A DNA stretch of 64,000 nucleotides, from NCBI RefSeq assembly GCF_000504165.1, contig NZ_AYSE01000005.1:432985-496984 (forward strand), in the 5' to 3' direction. The notes under the pieces are model-generated. The model searched no databases, was not told where the DNA came from, and saw nothing but the letters and a program-made list of their open reading frames with translations. The position numbers were made by a program, and so were the translations under genes. Positions 18,683 to 28,163 of the stretch are shown here, in pieces; positions within the stretch are counted from its first letter, which is position 1, and each line of letters starts with the position of its first letter. The stretch is from Bacillus sp. FJAT-14578. GTDB lineage: Bacteria; Bacillota; Bacilli; Bacillales; Bacillaceae_H.

Positions 18683-18812
18683 ATTATCACCTGTTTTACT
18701 CAGTCGTTTGTAATTTTCATTGACAAAATTATTATTCATATTATAATGATTTTTGTTATTTTAGTTCTATAATAATTTACCGGAATAAAGATACACTCAG
18801 GGGGGGTATATT

Positions 18813-20129
18813 ATGAATGCAGTTATTATGGCCGTTCTCGCAATGCTTGTCTTAAGTTTATTGCGAGTGAACGTCGTATTTTCCTTGATTATCGCCGCCT
18901 TGATCGGTGGGATAACCGGAGGAATAGGGTTTTCAAAAACCGTTGAAGTATTCACTAGCGGGATAGGGGACAGTGCTTCTGTTGCGTTGAGTTATGCCAT
19001 GTTGGGGGCATTTGCGATTGCTATTTCTAAAACAGGCTTACCAGAAGCGGTGGTACAGTTTGCATTAAAAATTGTAGGACGAGAAAGTGACTCTAAACGC
19101 AAGGCTCTATCAAAAGTACTTATTATTCTTATTGTTTTAATCATGTCCTGTTTTTCACAAAATGTAATCCCCATCCACATTGCATTTATTCCTATTTTGA
19201 TTCCGCCTTTATTGAAAGTGTTTAATGAGTTACAGCTTGATCGCCGTTTGGTGGCCTCGGTTATTACATTCGGACTCGTTACTCCTTATATGTTTTTACC
19301 AGCAGGGTACGGGATTATTTATCATGAAATTTTATCTACAAATATGAGGGAAGCTGGAATGACGATCAATCCAGCAGATATTCCAACAGCGATGGCTATT
19401 CCGGCACTCGGGATGGTAATCGGATTATTGGCGGCTGTATTAATCGCTTACCGAAAACCGAGAATATATAAAAATGTGGAACTTGGCCAAATTGAAGAGA
19501 ATCAAGAATACTCTAAAAAAGGTATTGCGTTTGCTTTAGTCTCTGTTCTCGCATCACTTATTGTTCAATTACAGTTTGACTCCATGATTTTTGGAGCGGT
19601 TGCTGGTATCATCGTGTTGTATATGAGTGGATCATTTAAGTGGAGCGAAGCAGACAACTTGTTAACAAACGGCATGAGAATGATGGCTTTTATGGGATTT
19701 GTTATGCTTTCAGCCGCCGGATTTGCCAGTGTTCTTGAAGAGACTGGTGATATTACTGCCCTTGTTGAAAGCTCGGCAGACTTAATTGGAAGTAACCAGT
19801 CACTTGGTGCGCTGGCTATGTTAATTGTTGGGCTGTTAGTTACAATGGGAATAGGCTCTTCGTTCTCTACAATTCCTATTATTACAGCCATTTTCGTTCC
19901 TTTATGCATACAATTAGGTTTTAGCCCATTAGCAACGGTTGCAATTATTGGAACGGCTGGTGCATTGGGGGACGCAGGTTCCCCAGTGTCAGATAGTACA
20001 CTTGGCCCGACTTCCGGATTGAATATGGATGAGCAACATGATCACATTTGGGATACATGTGTACCTACATTCATTTTCTATAATATTCCACTGATTATTT
20101 TCGGCTGGATTGCAGCATTGGTTTTATAA
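18813..20129 (+). CDS. yuiF: YuiF-like Na+/H+ antiporter-family transporter
   Basis: A 438-residue integral membrane protein with about eleven hydrophobic segments. It resembles YuiF and the NhaC-like Na+/H+ antiporter family, with conserved QNVIPIHIAFIPILIPP (about residue 112) and SPVSDSTLGPTSGLNMDEQHDH (near 395) loops. Members may move amino acids rather than protons, so the substrate is open. A GGGGGG-rich ribosome site precedes the ATG. A strong bidirectional terminator follows. Confidence 0.82.
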   Translation: MNAVIMAVLAMLVLSLLRVNVVFSLIIAALIGGITGGIGFSKTVEVFTSGIGDSASVALSYAMLGAFAIAISKTGLPEAVVQFALKIVGRESDSKRKALSKVLIILIVLIMSCFSQNVIPIHIAFIPILIPPLLKVFNELQLDRRLVASVITFGLVTPYMFLPAGYGIIYHEILSTNMREAGMTINPADIPTAMAIPALGMVIGLLAAVLIAYRKPRIYKNVELGQIEENQEYSKKGIAFALVSVLASLIVQLQFDSMIFGAVAGIIVLYMSGSFKWSEADNLLTNGMRMMAFMGFVMLSAAGFASVLEETGDITALVESSADLIGSNQSLGALAMLIVGLLVTMGIGSSFSTIPIITAIFVPLCIQLGFSPLATVAIIGTAGALGDAGSPVSDSTLGPTSGLNMDEQHDHIWDTCVPTFIFYNIPLIIFGWIAALVL

Positions 20130-20132
20130 TTT

Positions 20133-20180
20133 AAAAAATCCCAAAAAGGTGTTGTCGATTGCCTTTTTGGGATTTTTTTG
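20133..20180 (+). terminator. Terminator of yuiF
   Basis: Perfect 17-base arms AAAAAATCCCAAAAAGG (20133-20149) and its complement (20162-20178), ending in seven T. Confidence 0.9.
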
Positions 20181-20238
20181 TGAGACATCCCAATAGATTG
20201 CGGGTACAATAAAAAATTATGTACAAGGAAGTGGGAAA

Positions 20239-20838
20239 ATGTTTTTTGGAAAAGTGAAATCCGCCTCTTCGAAAGACAGTCGTGTTCCGCCTAATCAACA
20301 TGTCACGACTAAATTTCCGGTCCTGCATCATGGAAATGTGCCTTCTTATCCCAACTTGGCTGAATGGGATTTAACAGTTTTTGGACTAGTCGAGTCCCTG
20401 CGAGTATTTAGTTATGCACAATTAATGGACCTTCCGCAAACGGAGACGGCCACTGATATTCATTGTGTAACAGGCTGGTCAAGGTTGGATAACAAATGGA
20501 CAGGAATATCTTCGTCAGAGCTCTTAAAGCATGTAAACATAAAGCGGGAAGCCCGTTATGTTGTTTTTCATGCGGAGGAGGGGTGGACAGCCAACTTGCC
20601 GCTGGAAGCCTTCTTAAAAGAAACAACTTTATTGGCTCATTCACATAACGGAAAACCTTTACCCCCTGAACATGGGTTTCCATTTCGGGCAGTAGTGCCT
20701 CATTTGTATTTTTGGAAAAGCGCCAAGTGGTTGAGGAAAATTGAGTTTGTGGCGGAGGATCAACCAGGTTTTTGGGAAAGGAACGGTTATCATAATTATG
20801 GGAATCCCTGGAAAGAACAACGTTTTTCCTGGGATTGA
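20239..20838 (+). CDS. yuiH: YuiH-like molybdopterin oxidoreductase (sulfite oxidase fold)
   Basis: A 199-residue protein of the sulfite oxidase/YedY molybdopterin-binding fold. The molybdenum-ligating cysteine is in DIHCVTGWSRLDN (about residue 76). HAEEGWTANLPLEAFL and the LPPEHGFPFRAVVPHLYFWKSAKW substrate-pocket region are family hallmarks. No Tat or Sec signal is visible, so it is probably cytoplasmic, unlike YedY. The physiological substrate is unknown. GGAAGTGGG precedes the ATG. In B. subtilis a BioY gene (yuiG) stands nearby; it is absent here. Confidence 0.88.
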   Translation: MFFGKVKSASSKDSRVPPNQHVTTKFPVLHHGNVPSYPNLAEWDLTVFGLVESLRVFSYAQLMDLPQTETATDIHCVTGWSRLDNKWTGISSSELLKHVNIKREARYVVFHAEEGWTANLPLEAFLKETTLLAHSHNGKPLPPEHGFPFRAVVPHLYFWKSAKWLRKIEFVAEDQPGFWERNGYHNYGNPWKEQRFSWD

Positions 20839-21028
20839 TTCGCAAACTACTCATAACTGTTTTCAAGATAATTGGAAATGAAAGAGGGAGATTTGTTTGT
20901 CCGAACACCTCTTTTAGGCAACACATATACTGTAGAAGGGGCAATGTGAAAGGTTCTGACAATTCCATTGCTCTTTTTTGTTAAGTGTGATATTGTTTAC
21001 GGAAATACCTAAAATGAGGTGACTGGAA

Positions 21029-21568
21029 ATGAGAAGTGTAACTTTAACGGATATTTTTACTCACCCAATCGCTCAAAAATATTTGAAACGATCTGGCGTT
21101 GCCCATGCTGTTTCTGTCGCTTATCATGCCTATCGTCTTGCCATTCAATTCAATGTGAGCCCTGACTTGGCCGTAAAGGCTGCGTTATTGCATGATATTG
21201 GCCATTATGAATGGTACACAGATGGGCAGTGGGATTATAAAAAATATAAAGAAAATGATATTCATGCCATTAAAGGAGCGGAAAGAGCCCATAAATTGCT
21301 GATTCGCCTCGGCGAAGAGCCGCAAAATGCGAAAGAAATCGCATTGGCCATTTTACTGCATACCGATTCATATTTACCGGAAGGGACATTAAAGCAACGC
21401 CCGTTGCAAAAGGTTGTACGTCTTGCCGATGAAGCTGATGAGGAGCCTGGCGGAAAGCATCACTACCGTGAAATGAGCGATTCTCTGGCGTTAAAAAAGA
21501 TAAAAGAGCTTGATGAAAAAATTGATCAGTGGCTTCAATACAAACCATTTGAACAGTTTGGTTCATAA
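21029..21568 (+). CDS. HD-domain phosphohydrolase
   Basis: A 179-residue HD-superfamily metal-dependent phosphohydrolase. The motif LLHDIGHYEW (about residues 53-62) gives the HD doublet; further ligand candidates are His76 in NDIHAIKGAERAH, His112 in ILLHTDSYLP and Asp134 in LADEADEEPGG. The arrangement fits small nucleotidase- or (p)ppGpp-related HD enzymes, but substrate cannot be assigned. GAGGTGACTGG precedes the ATG. Two tandem hairpins follow. Confidence 0.85.
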   Translation: MRSVTLTDIFTHPIAQKYLKRSGVAHAVSVAYHAYRLAIQFNVSPDLAVKAALLHDIGHYEWYTDGQWDYKKYKENDIHAIKGAERAHKLLIRLGEEPQNAKEIALAILLHTDSYLPEGTLKQRPLQKVVRLADEADEEPGGKHHYREMSDSLALKKIKELDEKIDQWLQYKPFEQFGS

Positions 21569-21640
21569 AACAGCAATGATGACATCATCATTGCTGTTTT
21601 ATTTTTCGGGAGGAAGTTTACAGACTTCCTCCCGAAAAAT
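21565..21640 (+). terminator. Tandem terminators after the HD gene
   Basis: First stem AAAACAGCAATGATG/CATCATTGCTGTTTT followed by ATTTTT (21565-21606). Second stem ATTTTTCGGGAGGAAGT at 21601-21617 with its complement at 21624-21640. The two share the ATTTTT segment, so they may be alternatives or act on opposite strands. Confidence 0.82.
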
Positions 21641-21753
21641 AAAAAGCAGCATATCTCTGACATACAGTTATGCAGGAAATAAGGGAAATTATGTAGAACA
21701 TACGAATAATAATGGTAGAATATGGACTGTAAAGAGAAGGAGCTGATACATAT

Positions 21754-22137
21754 ATGAATGTAAAAAATACATTGATCGAAACGTTGGGAATTGAAATTAC
21801 CCATTTGGGCCAGGAGAAAGTAGTGGCAACGATGCCTGTAGATGAACGGACGAGACAGCCATTCGGCTTACTCCACGGCGGCGCATCCGTTGCTTTGGCA
21901 GAAACGGTAGCCAGTATCGGGGCTTACGAATGTTTGGATAAAGAAACGGAAATTTGTGTAGGGTTAGAAATTAACGCCAACCATATTCGCGCTAAGCAAG
22001 ACGGAATCGTGACGGCAACCGCCACTCCTGTCCATAAAGGAAAAACGACGATGATATGGGAGATAAACATCACGGACGAGGAAGAGAAGCTTATTTGTAT
22101 TTCCCGCTGTACCATGGCTGTGTTGAAAAAGAAATAG
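21754..22137 (+). CDS. yuxO: Hotdog-fold thioesterase (YuxO; DHNA-CoA hydrolase type)
   Basis: A 127-residue hotdog thioesterase of the PaaI/MenI group. The signature QPFGLLHGGASVALAETVAS (about residues 35-54) holds the catalytic Gly-Gly and the Glu/His of 1,4-dihydroxy-2-naphthoyl-CoA hydrolases. In B. subtilis YuxO performs this step of menaquinone synthesis; here the assignment is from similarity. AAGGAGCTGA precedes the ATG. In B. subtilis yuxO is next to the mrp operon, whereas here it is 20 kb away. Confidence 0.85.
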   Translation: MNVKNTLIETLGIEITHLGQEKVVATMPVDERTRQPFGLLHGGASVALAETVASIGAYECLDKETEICVGLEINANHIRAKQDGIVTATATPVHKGKTTMIWEINITDEEEKLICISRCTMAVLKKK

Positions 22138-22235
22138 CATTCATCTCGCTGCACGGTAGAAACACCTTATTATTGATTAAATCCTTAAGGGTGAGATATC
22201 TTAAAAAATTAAAGTTATAGCTTATGAGTTGAAGA

Positions 22236-22294
22236 AAAAGCGCCTATTTTCCCCTAATCGGCTACAAGAGATGTTGGGAGAAATAGGCGCTTTT
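22236..22294. terminator. Bidirectional terminator between yuxO and the ArsB/NhaD gene
   Basis: Perfect 14-base arms AAAAGCGCCTATTT (22236-22249) and complement (22281-22294), with secondary pairing in the loop. Confidence 0.82.
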
Positions 22295-22300
22295 ATATAT

Positions 22301-23629
22301 TTACATTAAGTAACGCAAGAAAATATAAATATGTGAGATGATAAGTGCCACTAAAGTCAGGGGAGCTCCAATTTTCAAGAATTGCATATAGCTGAATCCG
22401 TGACCTTCACGTGAAGCGAGGCCGGCGACAATAACGTTAGCAGATGCACCGATTAAAGTTCCATTTCCGCCTAAGCATGCGCCAAGAGCGAGTGACCACC
22501 AAAGAACGTCGATTTGAGCAGAATCAGGTGATAATCCCATCCCGACAGCCATGTCTTGAATGAGTGGAATCATGGTGGCGACAAAAGGTATGTTATCGAT
22601 TGTAGCGGAAGCAATGCCTGAAATCCATAAAATTAAATAGGAAGACGTTGTGATATCTCCACCTGTAATTTCAAGCGCTTTTTGTGCTAAAGACTTAATT
22701 AAGCCAATATCAACCAGTCCTCCAACTAACGTAAATAAACCCGCGAAGAAAAAGATGGTAACCCATTCGACAGAAGCGAATACCTCTTCTAGATCATGCT
22801 CTTTCACTCCGATTAACATTAAAATGATGGCTCCTGCCATCGCAATAACTGCTGCATCCACATGAGTAATCGAATGAGTAATAAATCCAAGAATAGTCAA
22901 TGCAAGAACAATTAGTGACTTTTTCATTAGCACTGCATCTTTAATGTAATCCCTTTCATCTAGCTTCATGAGCTTTGCAATGAGTTTAGGATCGGCTACA
23001 AGCTGTTTTCGATAAACGAAATAAAGGATAACCGCCGTAACTAATGTAATAATGAGAACGACCGGTGCCAGATTAAATAAAAAGTCGTTGAACGTTAAGT
23101 GCTTATTAGCTGAACCGATCATAATGTTCGGCGGATCGCCGATAAGTGTAGCCGTACCGCCAATATTTGAAAACAGGACTTCTGAAAGTAAATAAGGAAC
23201 CGGATTCACATTTAGCATGCGTGTAATAGAAAACGTAACGGGAACAATCAATAAAACTGTCGTTACGTTGTCAAGAAAAGCGGATGCAAATGCTGTTAAA
23301 AGAGAGAGTGTGATGAGTATGTTAATCGGGTTACCCTTTGCGATTTTTGCAGCCTTAATCGCAACAAATTGGAAGACGCCTGATTTACTCGTAATTCCTA
23401 CAAGAATCATCATTCCAATCAAGAGAGTAATCGTACCCCATTCAATATGATGCGTATAAGCGGTATTTAAATCTACAATACCGAATGCAATCATTAACAC
23501 GGCTCCCAACAGGGCAATAATTGCACGGTTGATTTTTTCAGAAATAATAATGGCATACGCAACTAAAAAAATGACAATGGCTGCGTAATATTGAAAGTTT
23601 GACACTTCATGTATGGCCGTTTCGTGCAC
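22301..23629 (-). CDS. ArsB/NhaD-family ion transporter
   Basis: A 442-residue membrane protein with about eleven to twelve helices, of the ArsB/NhaD (IT) superfamily. Paired signatures are DNVTTVLLIVPVTFS and GGTATLIGDPPNIMIGS in the first half and DNIPFVATMIPLI and GGNGTLIGASANVIVAG in the second, the inverted repeat typical of the fold. No arsenic genes adjoin it, so Na+/H+ exchange or organic anion transport is as likely as arsenite efflux. It starts at GTG with AAAGGAGAGG upstream. Confidence 0.87.
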   Translation of the reverse strand: MHETAIHEVSNFQYYAAIVIFLVAYAIIISEKINRAIIALLGAVLMIAFGIVDLNTAYTHHIEWGTITLLIGMMILVGITSKSGVFQFVAIKAAKIAKGNPINILITLSLLTAFASAFLDNVTTVLLIVPVTFSITRMLNVNPVPYLLSEVLFSNIGGTATLIGDPPNIMIGSANKHLTFNDFLFNLAPVVLIITLVTAVILYFVYRKQLVADPKLIAKLMKLDERDYIKDAVLMKKSLIVLALTILGFITHSITHVDAAVIAMAGAIILMLIGVKEHDLEEVFASVEWVTIFFFAGLFTLVGGLVDIGLIKSLAQKALEITGGDITTSSYLILWISGIASATIDNIPFVATMIPLIQDMAVGMGLSPDSAQIDVLWWSLALGACLGGNGTLIGASANVIVAGLASREGHGFSYMQFLKIGAPLTLVALIISHIYIFLRYLM

Positions 23630-23678
23630 AGATGTCCTCTCCTTTTTTGATTATTAAATTAAAAAAAAGCGTCCGATT

Positions 23679-24110
23679 TTATGCGTAAGTAACCTTACTT
23701 TGGCATTTCGGACAGTGTAATCCATCAGTATCTGTTTTTAGATCTTCTACATAGAACGTAAATGAGCAGGATGAGCATTGTAAGGTTAGGAAGCGATCAA
23801 TTAGAACTTTTTCCGATGAAACTCCCGATAGAGATGTATCGATTAACTCAATATGTACATCTTTTTCTGAATCGTCTTCAGCCAGAAGTTTCCCCGATGC
23901 CTCTTCCTCTGATCGCCAAATTCCACCTGCGATATGCTGCTCCAATTGGCTGTGCGATGTTTCGTTAAGCAGCTTTTTAGCCAATGAAATCAGCTGTTCA
24001 TTCGATAAAGAAGAAAAGTCCAAGTCCTCTCCAAGTCTCTTCCAATAGCCGATTAGCTGATCCTCTGTAAAGATATATTTGACGATTTTATGTATAACGA
24101 CATTTTTCAT
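23679..24110 (-). CDS. Hypothetical protein with C-terminal zinc ribbon
   Basis: A 143-residue protein not recognised. The N-terminal half is helical (VVIHKIVKYIFTEDQLIGYWKRLGED). The C-terminal end carries CSSC and CPKC pairs about 20 residues apart, a likely zinc ribbon. The middle is acidic (LLAEDDSEKDVHIELID). AAGGAGG before the ATG is excellent. It lies 49 bases upstream of the ArsB/NhaD gene in the same direction, so the two may share a transcript. Confidence 0.72.
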   Translation of the reverse strand: MKNVVIHKIVKYIFTEDQLIGYWKRLGEDLDFSSLSNEQLISLAKKLLNETSHSQLEQHIAGGIWRSEEEASGKLLAEDDSEKDVHIELIDTSLSGVSSEKVLIDRFLTLQCSSCSFTFYVEDLKTDTDGLHCPKCQSKVTYA

Positions 24111-24478
24111 TATCCATCCTCCTTGTTATAAAACAATAATCGCCTATTTTCGACTATAATTATATCCCTTTTCTAAGAGCACCACAATAAATCTTTTTCG
24201 TATTTATTCTTGCGATGTTCAGTTAGAGAAGATCATTGTCGTTTACCCATTTAAGCTTATAAAAATGGAAAAAGAGGCCGATATAAATAAAAGGTGCTTC
24301 CTTCTCTAATTAAAGGGGGAGTTTGAGCTTTTTTAGGGGGATAGCAGTTGTTATAATAAAGCGATCGGTTTAAGTAACTGTTAGAATAATTCCGCTTAAT
24401 AGAAGCTGCCCTGTATAGCACTATGAGTTGAAAATCCGTAACAGGATTTAATATGGATTTATAAAAAGAGGTTTTAAA
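24111..24478. other. Gene-free stretch between divergent genes
   Basis: 368 bases holding the promoter regions of the leftward zinc-ribbon gene and rightward yufK. TATAAT at 24352-24357 is a possible -10 for yufK, but no good -35 is at the right spacing. No repeat or hairpin stands out. Confidence 0.4.
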
Positions 24479-25039
24479 ATGTCCAAAAATAAATACATCA
24501 TGAGTTACGTTCCATTATTAACCATTGTGTTGTTCAGCATGTCATTAGGAATTTACCTCAGCTTTTTCTTTATCGATTTATCTCAATCCTTAGGGATATA
24601 CGAAGGCTTGAGGTTATTTTTTTCGACGAGGGAATTAACGGTCACATTATTTTTATTGTTGAGTTTTTTCTTTTTTATGCTTTTTGCGGCTTTAAAGCTG
24701 ATTGGAGATACTTTAATGGGGATGTCTTTGTTTCTGTTTTCGAAGGAACAGGTCGAAGAGGAAACGGAAAAAATTCATAAAGGGACGGTTATTTTTTTAG
24801 CAGGGGCGTTCGTTTCCCTCATCGTTTCGCATTCCCTATTATGGATAGTTCTCTCCATTTTCGTTACGGCCTGTGTTTATTTTATTTATGTTGTATATGA
24901 AATGCACGGATTATTTAAGCCCCTTCCGCTTGTAGGCTTTATTTTCTTTCATATTTTAACGTGGGCCATCTTTTTTAGCGGCATCATTTATTTGTCCCTT
25001 ACATTCTATAATAGTATGTTAAAGAGTCTGCCGATATAG
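24479..25039 (+). CDS. yufK: YufK-like membrane protein (DUF5366)
   Basis: A 186-residue membrane protein with five or six helices: about residues 10-33, 54-78, 102-118, 120-140 and 152-175. It resembles YufK, an uncharacterised Bacillus membrane protein found near pbpD. AAAAGAGG lies before the ATG. The stop codon lies within the left arm of a 21-base perfect inverted repeat. Family assignment is moderate; function unknown. Confidence 0.7.
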   Translation: MSKNKYIMSYVPLLTIVLFSMSLGIYLSFFFIDLSQSLGIYEGLRLFFSTRELTVTLFLLLSFFFFMLFAALKLIGDTLMGMSLFLFSKEQVEEETEKIHKGTVIFLAGAFVSLIVSHSLLWIVLSIFVTACVYFIYVVYEMHGLFKPLPLVGFIFFHILTWAIFFSGIIYLSLTFYNSMLKSLPI

Positions 25040-25082
25040 AACAGGGAGCGTGGATGAAAAGATCCACGCTCCCTGTTCTATA
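25035..25082. terminator. Long perfect hairpin at the end of yufK
   Basis: 21-base perfect arms at 25035-25055 and 25062-25082 with a six-base loop. The yufK stop codon is inside the left arm. There is no U-run, so it may stabilise 3' ends rather than terminate. Confidence 0.65.
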
Positions 25083-25099
25083 CATAAGGTATTGACAAG

Positions 25100-25162
25100 C
25101 CATCTTAAACGATTTCATCCCGTATGAGTGGGAGACCCCCCTGTTGATGGAAATTCCCTTCA
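25100..25162 (-). repeat. Mosaic repeat family, diverged copy at the pbpD 3' end
   Basis: Read leftward: GAAGGGAATTTCCATCAACAG, then GGGGGGTCTCCCACTCATACGGGAT. It is related to AAAGGAAACTTTCATCAG...GGGGGTCTTACTGCCC...GAGGGAT at 14178-14228. The pbpD stop codon TGA (25160-25162) is inside the repeat tip. Confidence 0.5.
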
Positions 25163-27040
25163 CTTTACAGGGTTTGCACGTTCCATCAGCTGTTTCCAAA
25201 TGAGCAGATGCGGGCTTTGTTTAGACAGGGCATGATGGTTTTTTGGGGTGTCGCTCCCTATCCAGACACCGGTTGTATAATGATCATTTAGACCGACAAA
25301 CCATAAATCTTTATAGTTGTTAGTTGTGCCGGTTTTTCCGCCGCTGTAGCCATAGGCGAGTTTCGCTTTTTGGGCTGTTCCGCTGTTCACGGTTTCTGCG
25401 AGCAGCTTCCTCATTGTATCGTTTGTTTCTTCCGTCCAGACTTGTACTGGAGTATCATTCCATCTGTATAATACCTTCCCATTTGCATCTGTTACTTTTG
25501 CGATTGCGCGCGAGGGACTATATGTTCCAGTGTTGGAGAATACGGTATAGGCACTGGTGAGCTCAAGCGGTGTCACACCATAAGTCCATCCTCCGACAGC
25601 GGCTGTTAAATTATAATCCTGTGAATCAATATGCCGAAACCGAAAAGGTTGAATATATTGAAACCCTTTTTTGATTCCCAATTCATTCAAAAGACGTGCA
25701 GCGGAGGTATTATATGAATACTTAAATGCCGTTTCCATCGTCACCATGCCATAGTAGCGCCCGCTTGCATTTTGAGGACAATACCCGTTGAGACAAAAGG
25801 CTCCTGCGTTGACTAAGCTATCTTCATGGACGTTTCGTTCATTGATATAAGGAGCATAGACAAGCAATGGCTTAATGGCGGATCCGGGCTGTCTTACAGC
25901 CTGATATGCACGATGAAAATCGCCTTTTTTGTAGTCTTTTCCGCCGATAATGGCGCTGATTTGCTTCGTTTTGTGATTGATTACGACAAGGGAGCCGTTT
26001 ACATCTGACGGAGGAATAGCATCCTTTAAAACGGCCGCTCCTTTTTCCTGAAGAGGGCGGTATAGGCCAGTGTAAATGTGAACTCCTGATTGCAGCACAT
26101 CTTTTACTCGTTGATTTAATTCTTGTTGAATTTTCTTTGGCTCTTGTTCATCTGCATCTTGAAGCCGTGCTGTAAACCCTTCGCTGCGTGCAATTAATTC
26201 TTTCAGTTCCTCCTGCACGTATGTTGTGTAGTCAGGGTAAAGGTCAATGTTATTTTTGATACTCAGCACAATCGGCTGCTGACGTGCTTGCTCATACTCT
26301 TTTTCGTCTATTTTTTTTGCTTCAAGCATTTTGTTTAGAATGAATTGCTGCCGTTTAGCCGTTTTAGGTGAAGAAGCCAAGGGATCATACAAGCTCGGAT
26401 TATTTGGAATAGAGGCTAAAAAGGTCATTTCCCCCAATGTAAGTTCATTGACTGTCTTTTTAAAATAATAGGTGCTGGCCGTTTCAATTCCATATACTCC
26501 GTGCCCGAAATAAATACTGTTTAAATAAAGCTCCAAGATTTCGGCTTTGGTAAATTGCTTTTCGAGCTGATAGGCGTAAAGCAATTCATTTATTTTGCGT
26601 TTATACGATTTTTCGTGGCTCAAAAATAAGTTTCTTGCCAGTTGCTGGGTAAGGGTACTGCCCCCTTGCTCGATAGACTGGCTTTTTAAATTGACGGTAA
26701 ATGCCCTTGCGATGCCTCCGATATCGAAACCGCGATGCTGGTAAAAGTTTTGATCTTCTGTTGTCAGGAAGATATCGATGATCGTCTGGGGGGCTTTCTT
26801 GATGGGTAGATAGTCTCTTTTTTCCCCATAATGAATTTCGGAAAAGACACGGCCATTTCCGTCATACATATAGCTGTTTTGAGGAAGTGAGACTTGTTGG
26901 ATATGAATTTGCCGTTGAATTGCTTTTTGAAGAGATTGAATATTGTTCCATTCGATCGTCAAACAAAAAAGAACGACAACAAATATGGGTACTTGAATGC
27001 ATAATAGGAGAAACCCGGCAAACGTCCTCAAGTGATTCAC
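25160..27040 (-). CDS. pbpD: Class A penicillin-binding protein (PBP4 type)
   Basis: A 626-residue bifunctional peptidoglycan synthase. One N-terminal membrane anchor (residues 7-29), then a GT51 glycosyltransferase domain with catalytic Glu95 in TTEDQNFYQHRG and EQGGSTLTQQLARN, then a transpeptidase domain with SAIK (Ser387 nucleophile), SYN (442-444) and KTGT (569-572). A cysteine pair CLNGYC at 416-421 is unusual next to the active site. Domain order and length match PbpD. It builds cell wall at the outer membrane face. Divergent from kapD. Confidence 0.95.
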   Translation of the reverse strand: MNHLRTFAGFLLLCIQVPIFVVVLFCLTIEWNNIQSLQKAIQRQIHIQQVSLPQNSYMYDGNGRVFSEIHYGEKRDYLPIKKAPQTIIDIFLTTEDQNFYQHRGFDIGGIARAFTVNLKSQSIEQGGSTLTQQLARNLFLSHEKSYKRKINELLYAYQLEKQFTKAEILELYLNSIYFGHGVYGIETASTYYFKKTVNELTLGEMTFLASIPNNPSLYDPLASSPKTAKRQQFILNKMLEAKKIDEKEYEQARQQPIVLSIKNNIDLYPDYTTYVQEELKELIARSEGFTARLQDADEQEPKKIQQELNQRVKDVLQSGVHIYTGLYRPLQEKGAAVLKDAIPPSDVNGSLVVINHKTKQISAIIGGKDYKKGDFHRAYQAVRQPGSAIKPLLVYAPYINERNVHEDSLVNAGAFCLNGYCPQNASGRYYGMVTMETAFKYSYNTSAARLLNELGIKKGFQYIQPFRFRHIDSQDYNLTAAVGGWTYGVTPLELTSAYTVFSNTGTYSPSRAIAKVTDANGKVLYRWNDTPVQVWTEETNDTMRKLLAETVNSGTAQKAKLAYGYSGGKTGTTNNYKDLWFVGLNDHYTTGVWIGSDTPKNHHALSKQSPHLLIWKQLMERANPVK

Positions 27041-27461
27041 TCTTTCTATGGTTCATATGTCATGATTGTCATTTTAGCAAAGGCAAGGAGGAATGACTAC
27101 AGGAAATTACGGTTTCTTTTCGGTTTATTCACTGACTGAATGAAGTTTCACTTTATCGTAAAAATTTGTAAAAGCACAGTGTTAATGTTTTATTCATTGG
27201 AACGAAATAACCATTTCACATGAATAAGCTGAAAGTGTAAATATTAACATTCGATTTTGAATATAGTCTATCGTAAAAAAATAATAATTTGGGGTAATTG
27301 CCTCAATCAATTAGACAGGCTGATGAATAAAGTAGAAATGAAACGCCTTGAAAATTCAGAATCTTTTTGGAGAAATGTAAAAAATAGGCGTATAATCAAA
27401 TGTTACATGATATAATGAAGTAATAATCATGTACGGATAATGCTTTAGGGGTGAAGAGTAG
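27041..27461. other. Gene-free stretch between pbpD and kapD, with a kapD promoter
   Basis: About 420 bases of AT-rich DNA between divergent genes. A candidate rightward promoter is TTGGAG at 27367-27372 with TATAAT at 27391-27396 (18-base spacer). A second TATAAT lies about 20 bases further right. No hairpin or repeat was noticed. Confidence 0.45.
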
Positions 27462-28085
27462 ATGAATTATGACCATCAGTATTTGTTTATTGATTTTGAA
27501 TTTACGATGCCTGAGGGAAAAGGGAACCCAAAAGGCTTTTTCCCTGAAATTATTGAAGTTGGTATTGTCTCCGTCATCAATCAAGAAATTCGCGACACTT
27601 TCTCTTCTTATGTCAAACCCACTGCTTTCCCTATATTGACAGAACGCTGCAAGTCCTTTCTTAATATTCAACAAAATCAGGTAGATAATGGCATAAGCGT
27701 AGAAGAACTCATCCATCGATTGGAAGATTATGAACGTCTTGCTGCAAGCACCATCATTACATGGGGAAACATGGACATGAAGGTGTTAAAACATAATTGC
27801 CAAAAAAACGGACTGCCATTTCCTTTTAAAGGGAAACAAATCGATCTTTCAATGGAATACAAACGTTTCTTTGGAGATCAAAATCAAACCGGGCTTTGGA
27901 AGGCAGTACAGGAATATGGAAAAGAAGGGACAGGCAAACACCATTGTGCACTCGATGATGCCATGACAACACACAACATTTTTAAACTCGTAGAAAATGA
28001 CAAACGATATTTAGCACAGCCGGAACCCACCACGATTGGTGACCGGGTGGATTTCTCCAAATTGCTTAATAAATTCGCATTGTAA
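27462..28085 (+). CDS. kapD: KapD, DEDDh exonuclease-like sporulation regulator
   Basis: A 207-residue 3'-5' exonuclease-fold protein. Exo I motif IDFEF supplies Asp11 and Glu13; TWGNMDMKVL gives the central Asp; HHCALDDAM gives the C-terminal His and Asp of the DEDDh set. KapD is known in Bacillus as a negative factor in the KinA/KinB route to sporulation and a modifier of the spore surface. AGGGGTGAAG precedes the ATG. A perfect terminator follows directly. kapB is convergent on the other side. Confidence 0.93.
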   Translation: MNYDHQYLFIDFEFTMPEGKGNPKGFFPEIIEVGIVSVINQEIRDTFSSYVKPTAFPILTERCKSFLNIQQNQVDNGISVEELIHRLEDYERLAASTIITWGNMDMKVLKHNCQKNGLPFPFKGKQIDLSMEYKRFFGDQNQTGLWKAVQEYGKEGTGKHHCALDDAMTTHNIFKLVENDKRYLAQPEPTTIGDRVDFSKLLNKFAL

Positions 28086-28120
28086 AAGCCAAATCAACGA
28101 TAAGAGTGATTTGGCTTTTC
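28084..28120. terminator. Terminator of kapD
   Basis: Perfect 13-base arms AAAAGCCAAATCA (28084-28096) and TGATTTGGCTTTT (28107-28119), T-rich at the end. It overlaps the kapD stop codon. Confidence 0.88.
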
Positions 28121-28163
28121 TATTTTAGTTTCGCCTTACCATCGGGTAATATCCATTTCCCTG

